NCBI GenBank assembly: GCA_963971285.1 | Contig: OZ020255.1 | Coordinates: 1,736,001-1,800,000 of the forward strand | Length of the DNA: 64,000 bases | Direction of reading: 5' to 3' | From: Astropecten irregularis | Taxonomy: Eukaryota > Echinodermata > Asteroidea > Paxillosida > Astropectinidae | Shown here: piece by piece, positions 23,421 through 36,400 of the stretch | How the letters are laid out: each line of letters starts with the position of its first letter | Numbering within the stretch: position 1 is the first letter of the stretch | The notes under the pieces: generated by a model | Databases searched by the model: none | The model's input: only the letters and a program-made list of their open reading frames with translations | Told to the model about the DNA's origin: nothing | Position numbers and translations under genes: made by a program

Positions 23421-23894
23421 AGGAAATTGGTTGCAAACTCGTCTGCAAAGAGGCAAGCACACAAAAAACACATGAACCAACTACAATCATCCACCCACTA
23501 TATTTTCATGATTTTGCATCAAACATGTCAAAAGGTTCATTTTGACATGTTTTACACTGAAATGTTGCACAAAGTTCTTTAATCTGGGGTTTTAATTGGG
23601 GACATTTGCTGAAAGCCAAAAATATATCATTTTGGAACAGTAGAAGCTTTGGCCTATGTCTTAAGACATACGTTGATAGTTATCCGTCGTACGCTTCACT
23701 GAGGTAACGTTCAGTACCACAGTAATCAGGTTATAAACCACCACAAAACACATAATTCTTATACAAAAATGTGAATGGAAAATAAGAACACATTTTTAGT
23801 TTTAACAACATATGGAGAACTGTAAAGTGCAGGTAGGCCTAGTGTGCTGTGACAATGATGTAATAATAGACCATGGCACATGTGGCATGGGGTC

Positions 23895-24140
23895 CAGGGG
23901 CCAATTTCATAAAACTGTTAAGCACAAAAATTTGCTAAGCATGACATTTCTGTCTTATTAAAAACAGGGTGAACAACCAAATTTCCACATGTTGTGTATC
24001 ACTTGTGAATTGTTCTTTGACTGTTGTTCGCTGACCACGAATATCAGATCGAATTGTCAATGGTGGTTTGTTTTATTGGGCGAGACATTTTTGTGCTAAG
24101 CAAATTTTTGTGTTTAACTGTTTTATGAAATTGGCCCCTG
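23895..24140. mobile_element. Family B foldback MITE
   Basis: It runs from GGGGCCAATTTCATAAAACT to the inverted TTTTATGAAATTGGCCCC, with an intact palindromic fold. Confidence 0.75.
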
Positions 24141-24411
24141 TACACTGTATACATGTATATTCAGTAAAATAGTTTCAGAAACTCAGACATCATCATGTGA
24201 AAATGGCATAGCCCTACTGAAGTACATAAAATGTGTCTGTGTACTACACATTTAATTAGCCCTAGTAATATAACCATTTAGGAATTATGCCTCCATGATA
24301 TACATGATATAACTAAGGCAATATGCCTAGTCCTAGATTCTCTGGTCCAGTCTGGGCCCTGGGCTGGAGCGCGCGCTAGACCGACCGTCAACCCCAAAAT
24401 TAAAAAAAAAA

Positions 24412-24925
24412 GGCGATTGGGGGTTTACGGGATCCCAAAACACATTGATTTTTTGGGCTCTGAACTAACTTCTACTCCTCAAAAATGATACTTTTGACTT
24501 TCAGCAAATATTCCTGGGTCCTTAAAAGCCTAGATTGAAGAAATTTGTTAAACATTTCAGGGTTAAACTTAAATTTTCTTACGCGCTTCTTGTAAACTTA
24601 AAACAGACCGTCTGATCGCGTGAGGCCATTTTTTCTGGTTTGGATAGTCTCGTGCCAAGACCCAACATATCAAGAGTCCTCAAAATGTCAGAGTGAAAAC
24701 CAGACTATTCTCGTCTGCGGCCGTCCGTGCGGCGGTGAAATGTTACAATCTTGGTTACCGTTTTTACCCCATGATTTCCCTCAAAAATCAAAGCCCTGCC
24801 CTCTTTCCAAAAAATTAACCTTGGTAATATAGAGGAGGAGAACAACAAAGTATATGTAGGTAAGATAGCCTACTTTTCAAAAAGTAGTTTCCTTTCCTAG
24901 GACCCGTCAACCCACAATCCCCCAA
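24412..24925. mobile_element. Second copy of the 517-bp element
   Basis: It starts GGCGATTGGGGGTTTACGGG and ends CAACCCACAATCCCC. The interior matches the 5882-6398 copy closely, for example GATCGCGTGAGGCCATTTT. The flanks are A-rich, so the target duplication is unclear. Confidence 0.75.
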
Positions 24926-25097
24926 AAAGGCGGGAGTTCAGCTTCCCAGAGTTAATAATACTACTGAGTACTGGGTCTACATGAAAGTCTTTCCGAATCA
25001 TTTGACTAGTAAAAACAGAAAGATAGCCAATACTTGGCCTACAATGAAACATTGTACACTTAGTAAATATCCACAGTTGTCAGTACACAGTACAAAT

Positions 25098-26150
25098 GTG
25101 TAGGCGGGTGCCAGTCAACTCGGTCCGTAACCAACTCGGTCCGAGTCAACTCGGTCCGTGACCAACTCGGTCCGAGACCAACTCGGTCCGTGGCCAACTC
25201 GGTCCGTGGCGAACTCGGTCCGTGGCCAACTCGGTCCGTGGCCAACTCGGTCCGTGACCAACTCGGTCCGTGACCAACTCGGTCCGTGACCAACTCGGTC
25301 CCTATGGGAAAACGTACACAAACAAGAATCCATGCAGTTTGCTGCAGCAGTGTACAACATGTAGGCTATTTGCATTAATGTTTTTAATGTCATCATAACA
25401 TAATATGTTTTGCTTGTGGCTGAAACCGTGAAGAAATAAATTATGTCTTATTATGTTGATACCATAATTATTTGATAAAATGGCACAATACAATTTTAAT
25501 TAAAATATTAATTAAATTATACACGAAGTCAAATGCCTTATGAAAATGTGCTTTTTATGTTTAGAATTAATAAATCAATTAATGAATAATAATGATGATT
25601 GTTTTGTGTTTTTGTTTTTGATTGTTTAGCTTTGTTTTGATTAATCTGTGTATATACAATAAATACATAACATAATTTAACATAAGATTTATAATTGGCA
25701 GGTGTTTGGGAAGGCACGTCTTTTGAAGACAGGGTTTTTTTTTTTGTTTTTTTTACTTTTTGTCAGGCCCTGGGCAGCACCTGCCAATGTATTTTTCATT
25801 CTTTTAATGTTTTTAAGATAATAAATGAATAAATAAATAAATAGACCTAAATAAATAGTTTAATTCACGCAATTTGCGAGACTTCGTACTCGTTTTGCTG
25901 CAACAAAATTACCAGACGTTTTTGCGTGCATTTTCCCATAGGGACCGAGTTGGTCACGGACCGAGTTGGCCACGGACCGAGTTGGTTACGGACCGAGTTG
26001 GCCTCGGACCGAGTTGGTTACAGACCGAGTTGGTCATGGACCGAGTTGGTTACGGACCGAGTTGGTCACGGACCGAGTTGACTCGGACCGAGTTGGTTAC
26101 GGACCGAGTTGACCTGAAACCGTGTAGGCCCTACAGGCCTACCAATTAAA
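25098..26150. mobile_element. Element with inverted arms made of a GGACCGAGTTGG tandem repeat
   Basis: The left arm (25110-25310) is about a dozen units of CAACTCGGTCCGTG. The right arm (25935-26130) is the same unit inverted. Both inner edges carry CCCATAGGGACCGAGTTGG (inverted on the left). The outer edges have related CAGTCAACTCGGTCC and GGTCAACTCGGTCC. The 620-bp AT-rich centre has no reading frame. It is a non-autonomous transposon with satellite-like terminal arms. Confidence 0.75.
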
Positions 26151-26159
26151 TTTGTACAC

Positions 26160-27555
26160 AGTTTGTGAATTGTGTACTTGTGTGGCATGCTTTTAGTTTT
26201 ACTTAGTTTTAGCGTCCACGAACGGTACATAAGTCGGTTAGATTAGCCTACCTGTTTAAGATGTTGCCTTGCGTTAATTGGTTTCGAAGTCAAGCGTGTC
26301 GAGGAAGTATTATTTAAATGGTTTTGAACGGAGAATTGCACAACTAATTGCAACTCTAAAACATTACACGAATCCCACTCCAAAATCGAATCCCCTCTGA
26401 CCAAATGCTGTAGCGCCCTCTCGTGGTAGTTTTACAACATAATAATGCTGTTTTTTTGTTCTAAATAATATTTCAGTCCCACTTTCTCAAGACTCAAGTT
26501 TTCTTTGTTCACTTTTCAACTATTAAAATTCGTTTCCCTTTTGGTTATCATTTTGGTGATTATAATTACACTGTATACAAAAACTAAATCAATAAAAATA
26601 GATTTTACAAAAAGAAGAAACTAGTTGGTTATAAAATGAAACGGCACTCATAAAGTAGTTTACCAATAACCACTACGAGTACTAAACCTATGCCAGGCCT
26701 CACAGAGAAATAAAACAGAATGGATGAATGAATCATTGAATTAATACAAATACCAAAAGATTTGAATTTATATATACACAAACCAATGATATTAAATTGT
26801 AGTTTAAAGGTTTACTGTAATCAAATTTGGGAAAGGGGTGAAAGTGCTTTAAAATTATTGCTTAATACATCATTGATGACTATATAAATTTTTATTTGTA
26901 TGTAAGTGCTTGATTTTGACCAACAAATTTTAAAATCAGTACATGTATGCCCCGCTCCCCAAAAAATCCCCCCTTGGAACCGATCCACACAAAAATAGCT
27001 TGTGACGTCACCTACAGAAGTAGTATAGGCTCGCACCACAGCTACTGCGTCGCGTTCTGCATGTGACATAATTTTTTTTCGTCGCGAAAAGTGGGGTGCT
27101 AAATTATGGGTCTAAAACACTGCTTTTTTCGATATACAATATTTTTGAACACAAACAATGATAGACAGAGTGAATTTTATAACAATCCAGATGTATTTAA
27201 CTTCACATGAGTTTTGATTACAGTAAACCTTTAAAAGATAAACAATGAAAAGACAACACACACACAAGTTTTGTTTGTTATCACCGTTACCATAGTATTT
27301 ATTTGTCAAATGATGTACAAACTGTCCAAGGAGATTACAATGTGCAAATCAATTGTATTAATTAGTGCAAAGACCCATTCAGAACACACGGACATAAATA
27401 GAAAGGAATTTAACAAATATATTCCTAAACAAAGAAACAAACACAGTGTACTACTTCACATTCTACAGCAGATTATGGTCGACCATCAATTTCAAGAAGC
27501 CATGTCACGTGAGATTTTTCTGGAGGGAACGATTTTGGAGAAATATTGGATATTC
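26160..27555. other. No gene recognised upstream of NFX1
   Basis: Mostly AT-rich. It may include 5' untranslated exons or the promoter of NFX1, but I see no decisive signal. Confidence 0.35.
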
Positions 27556-27559
27556 ACAT

Positions 27560-28480
27560 GGGACTAGTGGTGTTTGAAGTTCATATGCAGTCTGCAGGCC
27601 ATGTGCATATGGCTTGTAGGTTGCACATGGCTTGTACAGTGGCCTGTAAGTCATATGTGGCTTGCAGGTTGCATATGGCTTGCAGATTGCACATGGCTTG
27701 CACAGTGGTCTGTAAGTCATATGTGGCTTACAGTTTGCATATGGCTTGCAGATTGCACATGGCTTGTACAGTGGCATGTAAGTCATATGTGGCTTGCAGG
27801 TTGCATATGGCTTGCAGATTGCACATGGCTTGTACAGTGGCCTGTAAGTCATATGTGGCTTGCAGGTTACATATGGCTTGCAGATTGCACATGGCTTGCA
27901 CAGTGGTCTGTAAGTCATATGTGGCTGGCAGGTTGCATATGGCTTACTGAATGCGTATGGCTTGTACTGTGGCCTGCAGGTCATATGTGGCTTGCAGGTT
28001 GCATATGGCTTACATAATGCAGTACTTCTGTGGCCTGCAGGTCATATGTGGCTTGCATGTTGTGTACAAATACAATATACAGCTTGCATGTTGCATATGG
28101 CTTGCAGGTTGCATATGGCCTATATTTGTGGCCTCCAAGTCATATGTGGCTTGCATGCATGTTGTACATAATGGCCTGAATGTTGTATATGGCTTGCAGA
28201 TTACACATGGTTTGTGGGTTGTATGTGACTGGTCACATGGCATGCAGGTTGCATATGGCCTGCAAAACAAATAGTTATCAGGCCGCATATGGCTTCGACA
28301 TTGCACATGGCTTGTAAGTGGCACATAGCTCCCACACTGCATATGGCTTGTAAATCCCACATGAATGGCAGGCTGTATACTGCCTCTAGATCTGATGCTG
28401 CTCGCAGGCCGCAAGTGGCTTGCAACTCACACATGGCCTGCAAGCCCCAGGTACATGTATGGCGACCTCCACATTTACAT
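27560..28480. repeat. Minisatellite with 66-bp period
   Basis: Units such as TATGTGGCTTGCAGGTTGCA, then TATGGCTTGCAGATTGCAC, then ATGGCTTGCACAGTGGTC repeat. They are regular to about 27960 and increasingly diverged to 28480. Each unit holds smaller CATATGGCTTGCAG sub-repeats. The period is divisible by three, so reading frames of 130-160 codons stay open on both strands. I regard these as by-products. Confidence 0.85.
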
Positions 28481-28499
28481 CTACATCTACCTAACCAGT

Positions 28500-29115
28500 A
28501 AATATTACAATCATACATTTTTAAGTGTCAAATAAATGTTAATATTCTCGATAATTTCCATGTACAATTCCATTTTTACTCTACAACTATCCAAGGCTGA
28601 ACAAACTCAAAAAGAAGACAATCCAAAATCACGTCCGTATTTATACTTTTTCCCTGAATTTTTGTGGATTTTGTTTACCATTTCAGTTTTACCTTTCACA
28701 GTTTACAGCTTTATAAAAAAAGACAAGATCACATTACAAACAAAATCAGAATTTGTTATTCAAAGCAGTAATTTTAATGATGGATAAGTTATAAAAATTC
28801 ATTTTTTTTATTGCAAATCATTAAGCTCTGAGCTGAAAAAGCAAAAGCAAAAAAAAAACAAAAAAAGGTGATGGTAATCAGCATTTCAATTGTTCAAACT
28901 GGCAAAATGTGAATAGATTTTTAGGCAGGAATTTGAATTTCTCAGCAACCGTTTAATTTTATCAGCCAGGTATATTGGTGGGATTTTCAATGTTAGAGGG
29001 CGCTGTTCGCTTTTGCTAAGTGCAAGCCAAAAAGGTGGATGCAAAATATGTAGAGGCAAGTCCCAACAAAGCCTGTAATAGGCGGCCATTGCCTGGGGGC
29101 CATACCATGGACCCA
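28500..29115. other. No gene recognised
   Basis: AT-rich DNA with no domain-bearing frame. Confidence 0.4.
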
Positions 29116-29117
29116 TG

Positions 29118-29365
29118 TTTAAGGGCCAATTTCACGGTCCTGCTTAGCACAAAAAGTTGCTAATCATGAAATTTCAGTCTTAATAAAAACAGGATTAAGA
29201 GCCAAATTTCCATGTGTTGTGTATCACTTGTGATTGTTCTTTGGCTGTTGTTCTCTGACCATGAATATCAAATGGAATCTTCAATGGTGGTTTGTTTTAT
29301 TAAGCAAGGCATTTTGTGCTAGACAATTTTTTTGTGCTTAACAGTTCCATGAAATTGGCCTTGTA
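29118..29365. mobile_element. Family B foldback MITE
   Basis: It runs from GGGCCAATTTCACGGTCCTG to the inverted GTTCCATGAAATTGGCC. The core is TGACCATGAATATCAAATGG. Confidence 0.75.
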
Positions 29366-29369
29366 TGCG

Positions 29370-30425
29370 TCTATGAGATTTTTTTTTTTCAGTCAAAAAG
29401 GAGTTAAAACTGCATAAATACCAATCAAGCTATATTCCCACCAAAATGAGGTGAACAAAGAACTTTCCAAAAAGGCATTATTTGAAACCTGGGGTGTTAA
29501 ATACCTCCTTTTGTCCGATGAAACCCAGAGATGATTCAGGAATTCAAAATGAGACATAAACCGACAGAATTCTGCCCTAGAATAGCTATTACAGGCAAGG
29601 GAGTTATGCCTCATGTTGTTATGGCAGGTGGCATGCTTATCCCTAGTTATTCAAAATGCAGTGAAGAATATTAAATATCAAATGTATCAAGATGCATTAC
29701 ATAATTATGTAGTGTTTGGAGGGGATGGGTTTGAAGTTTCACTTCAGTTAATAAATGCTAGAAACTAAAAGGCTCGGGATGTCTGCATGGCTATCATTGG
29801 TATCTATGAGCCTTAACCAAACTGAATGGCTTTGGCTCCATGTTGTTAATTCGTTTATAGCATTACGTATCAAAATATAGGGTCTGCATTATGTATAGGC
29901 TCTTGGCTACGGATTTGAAGGGCATACTTTGTAATGGGCAAGAAACCAGAGTTTCAACTTCAATAAAGGAATCACAACTTATTATTTGCAATTCCTTGAT
30001 GACGGACACAAGCCCGAGTCAGAGCCAAAGGTCCATAAAGTAAGGCCGTGTCCAAATCTCTGGATGCGGCCGCAATTACACATGCAGTACCTATGGCGGC
30101 CACTAGCCAGTGACTGCAGCTGTTTCCATAGACTTGTGTGTTATTTGCGTTCACAGCCAGAGAATTGGGACACGGCTTTTGACTGACTAACTCACTGGTT
30201 TGCCTATGTCGTTGAATGTATCATTTAATAGCTTTGTAATTTGTACGAAATGTTTTTAAATAGATTGATGAAAAAGTCTACAGTGGCTTCATTTTGGATG
30301 CAAGACCTTCGATGGCCAGTGAGCCACACCCAGCTCTTTATATGAACATGTCTAATAGAGATCAGTATTTGCCTAACCGGGAGAGGAGGATATCGGTGAT
30401 GTCAATAGAGGGCGCCCTTTCCATC
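29370..30425. other. Probable CCDC47 3' untranslated and flanking DNA
   Basis: The first bases below 30426 should be the CCDC47 3' UTR. An ATTAAA-type signal for the minus strand is at 30224-30229. No other gene is visible. Confidence 0.4.
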
Positions 30426-33400
30426 TTATGTGACGCGGACCTTCATCTGCTTCATGCCGGGGTTCAGGCGTTTACGCATGTCCTTGCGGTACTGCTTCTC
30501 CTGCAGAAATCAACGACATGGAAAAGAAAGCACAGAACTTCTTAAAAAAAGTTGGACATTAACGAGAGAGATAAGAGTATCTGGTTCGGAAACAATATCC
30601 ACAATATCCCCAAAGCAATGAAAACAAAAGTACAGGGCTTCATATTTACAGTCAGACATTGCCAAGAAAACTAAACAATGTGGCTAGGAACATTCCTGAG
30701 GTCAATTTCACCAAACTCATCGTAACTTACTATCAATCGTAAGACTTGTGGTGCATTGCAGCCCTACGTAGGATAGCCCCTACGATGGAATATCCTTTGC
30801 AACTTGAGTTACGATAGATTGTAGGCTTCATGAAATCGACCCCCAGGTTTGTAGAATCCACACCCCCAGGAACCTACCTCCAGCTTACGGGCCTTCTCTG
30901 GGTCCTCTTCGTTCAGGAGTCGGTCCTTCTCGGCACGGCGCTTCTCCTCTCGGCGCTGCTGGGCAGCTTCTTGGCGTTGGGCATGGGCCAGCTTGACAAA
31001 GGACTCCGACACCTTAGCCCGGGCCTTGTCAGCCTTCAGCTTGGCCTGAATTGTGAGGAAGGAGAGCAGTGAAGCAAGATTGATAAAGGAGTCAAGTACT
31101 AGACCCTTCGAAGGGCCTTCTTACACTGCCCAAGAAGATTGGCTATGTTTAGCCCACAAGCCTCCCAACACACTCGATGAGCAGGTTAATCGTTCAGCAT
31201 CCTCATTTTCTTTTAGCTGGACAGGCTACAGGCATGCAACCTGGACTTAACAAAAAAAGAGGAAATTCCAATCTTGACCATACTTTGTACAGTGTTTATC
31301 ACTTTTCAATGGCATAAGAGTGAGGTTAAAAAAGAGGAAATCAACTGATCCGAGGAAAAGTTGCAAGCCTGAGGCTAGTGACATCTGACAATGAAGACTA
31401 GAGCAAGCTAGTTGAAACGTTCAGACCTTAATTGCGAGAAGTGCGAACGAAATTGAATTGCGAAAGTACGAACGATTCTTACATGGTGTTTCCGCAAACC
31501 AATTCACAGACAATTATATTGTTTGGGATACCCCCTTCCCCTACGTAGTCTGAGTATCACCCGTTCTACTCCGTGCAACACTACGTACAAACGTCTGGCG
31601 CATGCAAATTTTATGCAATGCGGCACATCAGGTAATCGGCTCTGTTCTGAGAACATTTCTGTCTGGACTCTTGATCGTGACGAAGGATGTTGATTGGTCA
31701 ATTGTGTGCGTCCGCGTGGCTGCAGCTATCTATGTGATTAGATGGTCTCGCCTTATGGTACGAGAGTAGATGCCCCTTGATTGGTCAAAACCTAGAGGTC
31801 AGTGCTGGGTTGGCTTGCATAATTATTAGGAAATGGGCACGCATGTGATAGACACTCGCTGGCAGTCATGGCTGTACAGAGTGCGTCTATCATATAGACT
31901 ATCGCCTAGGGTCATCAGAGGCAATCCAATCTCCTTACCTCACGACTCAGCTTGTACCTCTTGACCTTCTCGATGCAGTACAGGACCAGTTTCATCATAG
32001 GCTGCATATTCTCCATGTCCACCTTAGTACAGCGTGGACCACCAGGCACTGCAAACAACCAACAACAAGTCACATTCAAGCAAATTCTTTCTCATTCCAT
32101 TCCCAACATGAGCCAATGCATGAACTTTGCTCTTGCGAGCTTCGTTCACTGTTCTCATACAAAATGAAACTAAATAAGGAATTTTGATTGTTTGTTTGTT
32201 TACCTTTGAAGCAGAAGATGAGGACTTTCTTTGTCTCTGGCATCTTGGTCGGCTGCTCGTCACTGCAACAAGTCAACAACAACAACAACAACAACAACAT
32301 CAGTACTATATCCCTTGCAGAACTGTAAGCTAGGGCCCTTGAATGTACCACAAGCCTATAATGTATATCTTTACAACATACTCTTTGGACTTACTACGCA
32401 ACGTTGGGCCAACAAGCTTGATTATGGAGTGCCTGGGACTAAACAATTCCTTCAGAAGCCTTCATTACCACAAATGCAGGGCATGAAATAAGGTTTGTTG
32501 AGGGCAAGGCAAATTTTCCATTGCAAGGGGCACTTCCATTGGAAAATATGTCTATGGAAACATTTGAAGGGGAACCAAGGCCAAGAACCAGGGCAACGAA
32601 GGCCATGGCTTCCGTGGTCTCTGTTTATTTTCAGGCTTGCAAACGGCACAGGATAAGCCAATATCCCATTTTGACCTTTATTATAAAGCCAATGGTGCCT
32701 GAATTGGACGACATCATGTGCATATAAGGTTGAAATAAGTTGGTCACTGTTGCTGAGGTGGGAAAGGCTTAAAAAGGGAAGTCAGATCGGTCTGTAGCAA
32801 TGCTACTCTCAAGTCAAGTTTCTACATTGAGCATCAAGACAAAATCATGTTTCCTGGTGTGGTGAGTTCCTTGCTTAAAGGTCATATCATAATTTGGCTT
32901 TTGTAAAAAAAAATACAGATTCATGGGCAAAAATATAAGGAAGAAACAGTAATAGTCATCTGTGAAAATTTCAGTCCCATGCGGTGCCCACTTTTTGAGA
33001 AAGTGAAAAACAGCCACAGTATTTCTTAAGTCCTTTCTCTTTTATTTTTGATCTTTTAAAAGATCAAAAAGATTTTCGGTCGTTGTTTTGCTAATTTCTG
33101 GATAAATACACCATTTCAGGCGGAAACATTTTAAAGGTATGTTTCTACCACCACCATCTTCATACCCTGTAAGTTATACGTAATCTGTGAATATTTCTGT
33201 TTTGGTGTCTTACCAAAGTATGATACTACCTTTAACACGACTCTGGACATCCAGAGTATGGGGCTATCAGGGTTGTCAATAAGAAAATGGGCCAACAGAC
33301 TTACTCAGCAGTTGGCTTCTGGCCAGAGAACTGATCCGAGAAGTGAAGATACTCAAACATGTCCTCATACTGACCCAAGCAGCTGCTAACCTGTGAGGAC

Positions 33401-36400
33401 ATAAAGAAGCAAAATTCAAACCTCATTTAAGAAGAGTATGACAGTTTGACAGCGCTGGAGAGTCTGGTGCCACAACATTTATCCGGTTTTCCCTCTGCTA
33501 GCTACAGGGAACCAGACGATAACTCTTCAATGCAATACAGTGTAACACTGATATATCTAGGGCCTTTTCAAAATGGAGGCTTAGGCTCAGGCTCCAACTC
33601 TGATATCCATATGCTGAAAATATAGGTTGTGGTTTTTCATTGAAGCTGAAGCTCCGTTTTCCTTTTCATACTAGAGAATCTACTTCAGAACCGCAGCCAA
33701 AAGTCTCTATTTTGATGCCCGTTGCGTTAGAATGGATTCATGAAATGGAGCCTGAGCTTGAAACGGAGCCTGAGCCTCCATTTCTAAAACGCACCTACTT
33801 ACATTTGGCTATACGGAACATCATCCTTGGGTCAACATCGGTTACATGTCTACTGGTTATGCCAATCCATCTTCACAACCACTGACCCATTTCAAAATGA
33901 CCACAATATTCAGGTGGCCTAGTAACTGTTACCTTGCCATCAATGACACCTTGAATGACCTCAGCTGATTCTGAAAGCACCACGGAGGACGCGGGCAGAC
34001 CGTACTTGTCGCCACCCCGCTTATCCTGACAATACTGACTCTGCAAACAACAACAACAATTGGAAGTAAATAAAAACAAACACGAAACCCAGGACTATTG
34101 TTCCTTCACATCCCACTATCCCATTTCATATTGAACTCCAATTCAGTTTCTACAATTTAACAACCCAATGTGCAACAGAGATGCAGCAAGCCAATGCCAA
34201 ACAAAATTTGAAAATGACAGTCTGTGTTATAGCTAGATAGTCATTCATATACGCTGTGTGTAGACACACAGTGTGATACAAGGCAGTGGCGCAGAAGATA
34301 AGTGAATATCATCAAAGGAGACTTGAAAATAAATTGTACAATTCAAAACATTTGAAGGGACAAAAATCGGAATTAGGGTGAAAAATTAAACTAGAACAGC
34401 AAGCTGTCATGGCTCGCTGCAGCCTTATGTGCAGTTACAAACATGATAGCAAATTAAAAAAAAAAAATGTAACATTTTTCTTTGTCTTTCCGGATTTAAA
34501 TGATTTATTTTAAGAGTATAAACTCTAATTTGAGGTTGTAGAGATGAATTTTATTATGTTCCCAAAAATATGAAGCACTAAAAAACTTCAACTTTTCATC
34601 CGAATAAAAAAAACAACACTTTAACATTTCACGCGGACGGACAGCCAGACGGTAATTGGTATTACATAGACTCGCACTGCTTCGCAGCAGCTCACCAAAA
34701 CCAAAGTCTGATTTCAGATTCAAATCTAAAAAGTTGCATCTCTGCAATATAGACTTGGTACTTACTCCGAGGACCTGTATAAAAAAACACTAAAAACGAT
34801 TCAGGTGGGATTCGAACCCCTCCAACAGGAAAAGACTGGGCCAATAGCGAGGGTACCTACCAAGTCCTGCATCTCCTTCTGCATTTTAGAGGCAATTTTC
34901 CTCTTTCCAGCAAACAGGATAAAGCTGTCCATATCTTCACTGTTCATTGTTACTGTTATTAACTGCACAGCAATGAAAAGAAGAAGCAAACATTGGAACT
35001 GTTGATGACTGATCTGGGAACCTTCCTGAATCCACAAACACCACCAAAATCCAATGGGAGACTTTGGAGAACCAGTCTTCAAGTCAACAGCGCAAGCGCA
35101 CGCGCACGCATGTGCAAAACAACGCGGGCATGCTCACAATTGCGCAAGCATGGTTTGCACGTGCCCTGTTGACTCAAGACCGGGTCTCCAAAGTCTCCCA
35201 TTGATCTAGTACATAGGAAGCAGCCCCCAGGGAGAGGGGAGTAAAGTAGCCGCGACACACTACGTACGAACGTCTGATAAGTGAGTGCATGCAAATTTTA
35301 TGCAATGGGTCACATCAGCCAATCAGATCTGTTTGAGAACATTTCCGTCTGGACTCTGGATCGTGATTGGTCAATTTCGCGCATCTGCGCGGCAGCAGCT
35401 ATCTTCATGATAGACACGCTCGCCAAACGGTACAATAGTATATGCCCCCTGATTGGTCAAAACCTAGAGGTCAGTGCTGGGTTGGTTTGCACAATTAATC
35501 GGGAAATCTGCACGCAAGTGATAGATGCTCCCTGGCTGTACAGCGAGTGCGTCCATCACATAGACTAGGAGGGGAGGGGGGTTGATAACAATGAAAAAGT
35601 ACAAACTCACTATTTCATCCGATCCAGGCTTCATCAGCTTAGCCACCACGCTAACGAGATCTTGCCTTTTTAAGAGCTGAAAACAAAATCCAAAATTACA
35701 GAGAAGATTAGAAAACTGATGACCGATCAATGCAAGACATTTAGGAGGAATTGCTGAGGGTTGTGAGTATCTCAAGCACTTGGCTGGCTCGCCTCCATGT
35801 TTGCAAGAGCAGGTACTTAGCTAGCTCCTCCTAACCAACTACAGGAGCTAGTACAGTGAGTGAAACTCTCCGTAACTGAGACCCTTCTAACTGTCATCTC
35901 TTACCAAAGAAGGAACTGCTAGCATCACTTACCTTGGGTTCCACCAGCATACCCTCAAAAGCAGCTAGCTCCTCCTAACCAACTACAGGAGCTAGTAAAG
36001 TGAGTGAAACTCTCCGTAACTGAGACCTTTCCAACTGTCATCTCCTACCAAAGAAGGAACAGCTAGCGTCACTTACCTTGAGTTCCACCAGCATGCCTTC
36101 ACAGCAGCTCCTGCCCGAGCACCAGAGACAGTAACGGCTCTCGCTCTCCTTCAGCAGCTGACCGGTGACAGGAGGATCCTTCTGACTCCCGTCATCACCT
36201 TCACAACAATGCAATTTATAAGACAAAGTTGTCATATTTTCTTCGTTTTCCTGGCATAAGGGCTAAAACACTGCGGTGGCTAGCACAAAGATTACAATGC
36301 TGGCAGTAATAATGCAAGTAAGAAAACCATGGAATACCACAGGGACAGGCCTTGGAGGTTCCTTTCTCAGTGTAAATAGGAACAGGGAGGGGTACCTGGG

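Noticed and set aside
22878-23494. Frames of 151-161 codons over the first NFX1 coding exon
   Set aside because: Out-of-frame and antisense shadows. The NFX1 frame is supported by in-phase splicing to the RING exon.
25060-26149. Repetitive frames reading D-R-V-G-H-G-P-S
   Set aside because: Translation of the GGACCGAGTTGG unit; no start or gene context.
27505-28017. Open frames of 134-159 codons on both strands
   Set aside because: They lie entirely in a 66-bp minisatellite whose period is a multiple of three. The repeated peptide matches no domain and both strands are equally open.
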